DNA of 34,745 nt from a virus. The stretch covers positions 1 to 34,745 of IMG/VR virus record IMGVR_UViG_3300045588_000108, one strand, 5' to 3'. Below, one piece after another: positions 30,192-34,745 of the stretch (position 1 is the first letter of the stretch; every line of letters begins with the position of its first letter). A program made the translations under genes and the position numbers. Under the pieces are notes generated by a model. It saw only the letters and a list, made by a program, of their open reading frames with translations, was not told the DNA's origin and ran no database searches.

Positions 30192-30237
30192 CTCCCGAGG
30201 CAGGAATCGAACCTGCAAAAACCATTTTCACTCGGGA
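30192..30237 (-). ncRNA. tRNA-like minihelix (acceptor + T arm) between early genes
   Basis: On the minus strand TCCCGAG (30237-30231) pairs perfectly with CTCGGGA (30199-30193) as a 7-bp acceptor stem. GCAGG-TTCGATT-CCTGC (30216-30200) is a perfect T arm with canonical TTCGA loop, and position 8 is T. Between them are only 14 bases, TGAAAATGGTTTTT, able to form a 4-bp AAAA/TTTT mini-hairpin in place of the D and anticodon arms. The discriminator is G, followed by CAAA. It lies in the 83-base gap between the 68-aa gene and the lipoprotein gene. It could be recognised by RNase P/Z or be a shrunken phage tRNA relic. Confidence 0.7.
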
Positions 30238-30253
30238 AACCGAATTAACTAAC

Positions 30254-30460
30254 CTATTTTTTCGGGTTGTATGTGGCTTTCGTATGCTTTTTGAAAGCTT
30301 TGTTGTTAATTACTGTTTTCTTGTAATTATTGAAAGCATTGGATTCTTCATAAGTCAATTCCTGCCGTGCTATCCAATTGTCACTACCATCGTTGTACAC
30401 TTCCTTGCCGTTCACGCTGTAGCGTTCGTGATCTGTGATTGGTTCTATTCTTACGCTCAT
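30254..30460 (-). CDS. Small early protein, overlapping start
   Basis: This 68-aa protein (SVRIEPITDHERYSVNGKEV, then YNDGSDNW) has a short beta-rich start and a Lys-rich end (KKHTKATYNPKK). The ATG at 30460 lies inside the preceding membrane-protein gene in another frame, with a 77-base overlap. The sequence is well-formed and it fills the space before the tRNA-like element. Function unknown. Confidence 0.62.
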   Translation of the reverse strand: MSVRIEPITDHERYSVNGKEVYNDGSDNWIARQELTYEESNAFNNYKKTVINNKAFKKHTKATYNPKK

Positions 30461-30593
30461 TTTCGAGTTGTTTAAAGAAGGTTGTTATCTTGAATCGAAG
30501 CCAGGATAAATAATCAAATATGGCTTTTCCGTTGAGTACTGCTATCAAAATAATTAATAGCAGCACTGTACTATGGTCGTTACTCTGTGACAT
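30384..30593 (-). CDS. Small membrane protein with basic tail
   Basis: This 69-aa protein has one membrane segment (8-24, STVLLLIILIAVLNGKAIF) then a basic helix (WLRFKITTFFKQLENERKNR, RSRTLQRERQ). Its ATG overlaps the DUF3164 stop by one base. The last 26 codons overlap the next gene in another frame, an unusually long overlap even for a phage. Topology resembles small holins or membrane effectors. Confidence 0.55.
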   Translation of the reverse strand: MSQSNDHSTVLLLIILIAVLNGKAIFDYLSWLRFKITTFFKQLENERKNRTNHRSRTLQRERQGSVQRW

Positions 30594-31282
30594 TAGAGAC
30601 TAGAAAAATTCAAGATGATATTTTGCCACTTTCCATCGTCTTCTTTAAATTTGAATTCGTAACCATAACCTTTGAAGTGGTTCGAAAAGGATTGTTTTAT
30701 CAATCGCAAACCTTCTTTCCAACGTTCATCGTCAAACTTATCTTCGTGGCTATATAAATTCATTACTGACGAATATTCAAGGTCGCCTTTTCCGTTCTTT
30801 TCTAGGAAACCGATTAGAATTTCGTAAAGCTTCACATCTCGTTTCTTGATGGTGTCACTCAAGAAGTCTTTAATAAGTTCAACGGCCTTGGTAGATCTTT
30901 CATCCCAAGTAGGCTCCGTATCGCGACGGCGGGTGATGCGCATTGTATCGTCGGAGTTGGTAACGGTAAAGCCTCCTTTAGAATTCCCCCTAATTTTGCC
31001 ATATTCGGCAAGTTTTACGGCTTGGTTTTCCATTTCGATGTGGCAGTATTGTTTGAACTCGCCCAATTCTTTAAACAGCACATTGGCGGTTGTAAAAATG
31101 TTGCTTACGATCTCGTCACGCTTTTTTTCGTACTCTATTTTTTCTTTTTCGAGAAGTTTAGCTTCGGATGCTTTTTTTTGTTTTAGAAATGCTTCGAGCT
31201 CTTTCGTTGTCATTTCGCTAATTGGTTTTTCTGTGCTCATAATTATTGGGTCGATTACTGTTATTTTATTAATATTCTCCAT
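30593..31282 (-). CDS. DUF3164 family early protein
   Basis: This 229-aa protein belongs with DUF3164, widespread in Mu-like phages between the B gene and gp16. It has an N-terminal helical/coiled region (MTTKELEAFLKQKKASEAKL), then YGKIRGNSKGGFTVTNSDDT and RDTEPTWDERSTKAVELIKD. Its molecular role is unknown; it may bind nucleic acid. It overlaps the upstream 91-aa gene by 14 bases. Confidence 0.85.
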   Translation of the reverse strand: MENINKITVIDPIIMSTEKPISEMTTKELEAFLKQKKASEAKLLEKEKIEYEKKRDEIVSNIFTTANVLFKELGEFKQYCHIEMENQAVKLAEYGKIRGNSKGGFTVTNSDDTMRITRRRDTEPTWDERSTKAVELIKDFLSDTIKKRDVKLYEILIGFLEKNGKGDLEYSSVMNLYSHEDKFDDERWKEGLRLIKQSFSNHFKGYGYEFKFKEDDGKWQNIILNFSSL

Positions 31283-31544
31283 TTTGTTTGTTTACTTCTT
31301 TTTGGGTTAGTGGCTTCCAGTTCAGTAACTCGATACGCCGTTGTATTTCGGTTAGTTTCTTTTCTACTGCTTCCGGAACTGGTCTCGGTTGTATTTCGGG
31401 TGTGTCGAGCTCTTTTAATAATTGCCCTCTTTCCTGATTGATAAACATCCGGTCAGAAATAGTTAAAACCTCCTGCTTTTGGCTCGAAAACTTCAAACAT
31501 AAATGAAGTAAAGCGAGGCGGTTATGTATAATTTCAATTCTCAT
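31269..31544 (-). CDS. Small coiled-coil early protein
   Basis: This 91-aa protein has helix-forming ends (INQERGQLLKELDTPE and VEKKLTEIQRRIELLNWK) around a Pro-rich linker (QPRPVPEAV). It overlaps both neighbours by 11-14 bases. The heptad pattern predicts a short coiled coil; family not recognised. Confidence 0.62.
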   Translation of the reverse strand: MRIEIIHNRLALLHLCLKFSSQKQEVLTISDRMFINQERGQLLKELDTPEIQPRPVPEAVEKKLTEIQRRIELLNWKPLTQKEVNKQNGEY

Positions 31545-31719
31545 TGTTGTACTGGTTTAAGAGTTCTTGTAATTGGCGTTTTTCTGAAAGTAGTTTGACA
31601 TAATCGGATATCTTAACCTCGTCTTTTATCTTGATGTTGAGCTGAATGATTTGGCTTTCTATTTCTCTCTTTACTGCAAACCTTTCGGTGTTAATTGGCG
31701 GTTCTGTTGGTTGAGGCAT
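31534..31719 (-). CDS. 61-aa coiled-coil early protein
   Basis: A Pro-rich start (MPQPTEPPINTERF) is followed by one long charged helix (VKREIESQIIQLNIKIKDEV and KLLSEKRQLQELLNQY). It begins two bases before the end of the intergenic gap and overlaps the next gene by 11 bases. It may partner with the adjacent coiled-coil protein. Function unknown. Confidence 0.6.
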   Translation of the reverse strand: MPQPTEPPINTERFAVKREIESQIIQLNIKIKDEVKISDYVKLLSEKRQLQELLNQYNNEN

Positions 31720-31721
31720 AA

Positions 31722-32105
31722 TTAATTGAGATTAAAGTTTAACGTTTCGATTTTTACGCCGTGGAATTTAATGCTGTCAACAGACTTCTTTTTGTTGATT
31801 TCCTGCAACAATGCCATCGGACGGATGTTAAACATTCGATAAGTGCACTCAGAGTAGCATCGTTTGAAGTCCTCAGCAATGATGGTGTCATTTTCTTCAT
31901 AGCGGGCTGTCAGCTGTTTAAATTCTTTTTCACACTTAGAATATTCCATCATAAACCATTTATTAATGGAGGAATTGGCTAGCACTTTTTGAAACTCGTG
32001 CGTGTTGATGGTAACACTTTCACACCATCTTGCGTAAGCTCCGAAGATTAAATCTTCATACTCTTCCGGAGTCATTTTTAATTTTTGATTGATTGTTTTT
32101 GACAT
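31722..32105 (-). CDS. Early-operon protein of unknown function
   Basis: This 127-aa mostly helical protein has segments MTPEEYEDLIFGAYARWCE, FMMEYSKCEKEFKQLTARY and CYSECTYRMFNI. Four Cys residues are spread without a CxxC pair, so no zinc site is evident. It lies two bases after the RecA-like ATPase. Not recognised. Confidence 0.62.
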   Translation of the reverse strand: MSKTINQKLKMTPEEYEDLIFGAYARWCESVTINTHEFQKVLANSSINKWFMMEYSKCEKEFKQLTARYEENDTIIAEDFKRCYSECTYRMFNIRPMALLQEINKKKSVDSIKFHGVKIETLNFNLN

Positions 32106-32107
32106 GG

Positions 32108-32734
32108 CTATTTTATTTTTAAATCAAATTGGGCGGCTCCTTGCTCCCAAATGGTATAGGGCTCTTTATCTCCTCCAAGGCGGCTTAAACACATCGCCCG
32201 GTAACCTTCAACTCTGATTTTTACATCAGCATCATATTTCACAAACTTGGCGAGTGATCCCTCCGGGTTCTTGCCGTCTGCGTGGCTTATGAAAATGAAC
32301 AGTTTATTTGTAAACTCCTCCTTGAGAAGTTTGAACTCCTTTTTAGTTAGTTCTGCGTGCTGCAGCGAATCAATGAAAATGATGTCAGGTGATTTCTTTC
32401 GTCTTAATCGCTCCTTTAGGTCTTCGGTGTTTTCCCGGTTACCTATCAGAAAGCGGTTTTTGACTTCCTGCATATTCTGTTGGACAATGGCTTTCTGCAT
32501 CGATTTGCGTGCGCCCTCTTCCAGTGTGTTATAAAACACTTTTCCTGATTGGGTCAGGGCTTTTGCCAGTTGAAGCGAAAACCCTGTCTTACCGTTGTAG
32601 CTTTCGCCCCAGATAATCCAAACCCCGCTTCTTTCGGGTGTGCCCAGTAACTTTTTGAAGGCGGGCGGCAGATCTAATTCAATGAACTTTTTTTTGGTTA
32701 TTTCGTCTATGGTTACGGCTCGTTTTAATGCCAT
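32108..32734 (-). CDS. RecA/AAA-type ATPase of early operon
   Basis: This 208-aa P-loop protein has Walker A GESYNGKT (43-50) with Lys49 and Walker B DIIFIDS (117-123, Asp122), followed by SHADG at the sensor position. The compact RecA-like core lacks a DNA-binding extension, resembling recombination- or helicase-loader-like ATPases of phages. The ATG overlaps the MuB stop by one base, suggesting work in transposition or replication after strand transfer. Confidence 0.8.
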   Translation of the reverse strand: MALKRAVTIDEITKKKFIELDLPPAFKKLLGTPERSGVWIIWGESYNGKTGFSLQLAKALTQSGKVFYNTLEEGARKSMQKAIVQQNMQEVKNRFLIGNRENTEDLKERLRRKKSPDIIFIDSLQHAELTKKEFKLLKEEFTNKLFIFISHADGKNPEGSLAKFVKYDADVKIRVEGYRAMCLSRLGGDKEPYTIWEQGAAQFDLKIK

Positions 32735-33579
32735 TAAACTCTATTTTTTACAGCGTGAATTTTTCTTTTTACTCTTCTTAAATCGCCTTCTGAATCATTG
32801 AAAATATCTTTGATGTCTTTAGGACTTTCGACACCGTTGGCGATGCATATTTGGGTTACATCCGTGAAGTTCACTCCTTGTAATTCTATGAATTTGCGAC
32901 CGATACGGGAGTTGATTTCTTTGTATCCTTTTTTGTTGAGTTTGATACCTTTGTTGATCCTTTTTGAAAGGTGGTCAGTGGCACACATTACAATCCCGCA
33001 ATGGTCTTCAAGTCGATTGTATAATGTGATAAAGAAATAAAGCACTGTGTCCGGCAACTTGTCTGCCTCGTCTAATATGATAAGCGGGGTTACTTGTGAC
33101 TTTAATTTTTTAACGATTTCATTCATCATTTCGGCCACTGTAAAACCGCTATAATCAATACCCATTGAAATTAGGAGTTGCACCAGGAACTCTTTACGGT
33201 TCCAATACTCGGCACAACCAAGTAGGTAGGCATTTTTATTGCTCTCGGTGTAAAGCTCGAAGGTCTTAGACTTGCCGGAACCAGCGTCACCGGTCATTGC
33301 AAAAACGTTGGCGTTTTGTTGGGCATCCGTCAAGAATTTTGAAATCAGTTTATAGTCTGTTGTTTCCACGCAAACCCATTCTTTAGAACTGTGTCCTATT
33401 TGCGAGGCCACGTTACGCCACATCGTGTCTGATATTTGTTCCCAGTTGTTGTTGATCATTTGGGAAAGCAATGCGGAGGAAACACCGCTTAACGAATGCG
33501 CTGCCTTGTTTTGGCTTCCTTTTTGAGCGATGTAGGCGGTTAACTTTTCTTGAACTTGTTTTTTGAATTCAGTTGTCAT
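32734..33579 (-). CDS. MuB-like transposition ATPase
   Basis: This 281-aa protein has an N-terminal helix-turn-helix (about 20-45, KGSQNKAAHSLSGVSSALLS), Walker A GDAGSGKS (97-104), Walker B LIILDEAD (166-173), and a sensor CATDH. Like MuB and the IstB/TniB group, it forms filaments on DNA, selects target sites and activates the transposase. It is placed directly after the transposase, as in Mu. Confidence 0.88.
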   Translation of the reverse strand: MTTEFKKQVQEKLTAYIAQKGSQNKAAHSLSGVSSALLSQMINNNWEQISDTMWRNVASQIGHSSKEWVCVETTDYKLISKFLTDAQQNANVFAMTGDAGSGKSKTFELYTESNKNAYLLGCAEYWNRKEFLVQLLISMGIDYSGFTVAEMMNEIVKKLKSQVTPLIILDEADKLPDTVLYFFITLYNRLEDHCGIVMCATDHLSKRINKGIKLNKKGYKEINSRIGRKFIELQGVNFTDVTQICIANGVESPKDIKDIFNDSEGDLRRVKRKIHAVKNRV

Positions 33580-33626
33580 ACTTTTGTTTTTTAATAGTTT
33601 AGGTTAATTCGGGCGGCAACCCGTTT
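33580..33626. other. Short A-B intergenic segment
   Basis: This 47-base AT-rich linker between transposase and MuB-like genes holds only a weak CGGG/CCCG stem (about 33612-33625). No promoter is seen, so B is probably cotranscribed with A. Confidence 0.3.
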
Positions 33627-34745
33627 TTACATTAATTGAGTATAGTCAAACTCTTGATCTTCCTCAGTGAGAACCGCTTCACTTACTTTCTTTTGATAGT
33701 TCGCGATGTCGGTTTTTTCTTTTTTAACTTTCTTGGAGTTGATGCCTTTTAGTTTTGGGTTTTTAAATCCGTAGCTTTCAGCAGTCATTTTGTGTTTTTC
33801 AAGGTTCGACTCCACTTTCGCCTCGGTTGAAATTCTAAGTTTTTTCGTGGCTTCGATTTGGTCTCTGTAATATTGTGCTTCCCACTCTTCTTGCTCTTGC
33901 TGTCCTCTGTGTATTTCAACTTTCGTCTCGGCAGCTCTTACAAATCTTAATCCTAGTGGCGTTTTCTTGTAGAGATAGATCAAACTCATATCGTCCGGGT
34001 CAAACTTGATGTGAAACTTTTGATTCACATTTTCAATATGCCAATCCTGGTCTACGGCTCTTGAATTTTCTTGATACACTACATAATCATACTGGATCGT
34101 CTTTTCTTTAAAACTGATGCCGCTTGAGTGGCACTGAATTGGTTGATTTCTCTCAATCCAAAAGAAGTCAACCATTTGAAACGGCGTTACTTTTGGACAG
34201 TCCGGATTTTCGCTTTCAAAATACATTTCAATTCTAGGCTTGCCCGTTTTTGGGTGAGTGGCTTGGTTCCATTCGTTGCGCTTTTGCACATATTGTGCTT
34301 TTAGTTCCGCGAAAGTTGGCAGTTTTTCAGTATTGGCAAGGATAAACTCCATATTGGCGTGGCTCGAAACCTTTTTGGATGTGATGTTTTGTCCAGAGTA
34401 GTTTGGCAATTGTGCCAAGAACTGGGTTTGGAATCTTCCAAATGCGCTCTCAATAGTTTTTGATTTACCATTATAAGGCTGTGTTTTAATGGCTAAATGG
34501 CTGATTTTATCAAAGAAACCACCTGCGTGAAGCTTCTTGTTACCGGAACCATTATCTAGCGATATTTGGTAAGGCCTGTGTTCTGAAACTTGAATGGCCA
34601 TTTTATACGCTTGGTATCCTGCCTCGTAATCTTCCTTCTCTGAAATGTGGTACCCTAAAAACACTTCGCTGTAAGCATCCATAACCTCATACACATTTAT
34701 CGTTTTCATTTTACCGGTTGCATCCTGATAGTAAAGGTTGATTTT
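33627..34745 (-). CDS. MuA-type DDE transposase (5' end outside window)
   Basis: The gene is partial: the frame runs off the window edge, with 12 codons visible upstream of Met at 34709. The RNase H-like catalytic core has the second Asp in SLDNGSGNK (like MuA Asp336) and the Glu in SKTIESAFG (like MuA Glu392). The first catalytic Asp, the N-terminal end-binding domains and the start lie beyond the edge. The visible part includes the following beta-barrel-like region and a basic C-terminal tail (KLKGINSKKVKKEKTD) that likely contacts MuB. It cuts and joins phage ends to target DNA. Confidence 0.9.
   Translation of the reverse strand, partial: KINLYYQDATGKMKTINVYEVMDAYSEVFLGYHISEKEDYEAGYQAYKMAIQVSEHRPYQISLDNGSGNKKLHAGGFFDKISHLAIKTQPYNGKSKTIESAFGRFQTQFLAQLPNYSGQNITSKKVSSHANMEFILANTEKLPTFAELKAQYVQKRNEWNQATHPKTGKPRIEMYFESENPDCPKVTPFQMVDFFWIERNQPIQCHSSGISFKEKTIQYDYVVYQENSRAVDQDWHIENVNQKFHIKFDPDDMSLIYLYKKTPLGLRFVRAAETKVEIHRGQQEQEEWEAQYYRDQIEATKKLRISTEAKVESNLEKHKMTAESYGFKNPKLKGINSKKVKKEKTDIANYQKKVSEAVLTEEDQEFDYTQLM

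Noticed and set aside
30192-30237. Complete functional tRNA gene
   Set aside because: D arm and anticodon arm are missing; only the acceptor and T arm are present, so it was called tRNA-like instead.
1-34745. CRISPR array, diversity-generating retroelement, or site-specific integrase
   Set aside because: No regularly spaced repeats, no reverse transcriptase with template/variable repeats and no tyrosine or serine recombinase are visible; mobility is by the DDE transposase.

Overview
The window is most of a Mu-like transposable prophage or phage from a Bacteroidota host, most likely Flavobacteriaceae. The DNA is AT-rich and genes rarely have Shine-Dalgarno sequences. Several promoters match the Bacteroidota consensus TTG-N19-21-TAnnTTTG. 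Many proteins belong to the Mu structural families: MuA-type DDE transposase, MuB-type ATPase, DUF3164, gp16-like, DUF935 portal, MuF, gp36/DUF1320, gpG and DUF2586 sheath. The first base may be the phage right terminus, because the window opens with 5'-TG and genes end just inside it. The transposase is cut by the other edge, so the left end, repressor and ner-like genes are not visible.
Layout, read in Mu order from the right edge. (1) 34745-27247, minus strand: early operon with transposase, MuB, a RecA-like ATPase, DUF3164, many tiny overlapping genes, a gp16-like protein, DUF4406 and ASCH proteins. An intercistronic tRNA-like minihelix lies at 30192-30237. (2) 27204-25425, minus strand: accessory genes with their own promoter-like elements and a strong terminator. 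(3) 19037-25438, plus strand: packaging and head-assembly operon (small and large terminase, DUF1320, portal, MuF with a probable toxin-like C-terminus, gpG-like, tail-terminator-like). (4) 18853-2325, minus strand: capsid protease/scaffold, major capsid protein, lysozyme, candidate unimolecular spanin, sheath, tube, frameshifted tail chaperone, tape measure, baseplate, fibres. (5) 2155-242, minus strand: a right-end operon encoding a 42-aa protein, an ABC-ATPase/GNAT protein split at an A10 tract, and a formyltransferase-fold enzyme. By position this is where phage Mu carries its DNA-modification gene mom.
How it fits together: transposase and MuB replicate the phage by transposition. The divergent control region at 18854-19036, which holds a perfect 12-bp inverted repeat, probably switches on both late operons. 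Virions are contractile-tailed. The right-end operon may make a modified base or metabolite that protects phage DNA; this is inference.
The least conventional elements are the tRNA-like minihelix, a rod-shaped small RNA (about 2182-2284, plus strand) with its own consensus promoter and terminator lying antisense to the modification-operon leader, the ABC/GNAT/formyltransferase operon itself, and three in-phase -1 slippery sites. One slippery site is the classical tail-chaperone type. The other two are A10 tracts joining ABC to GNAT and portal to MuF, and these could also be homopolymer miscounts.
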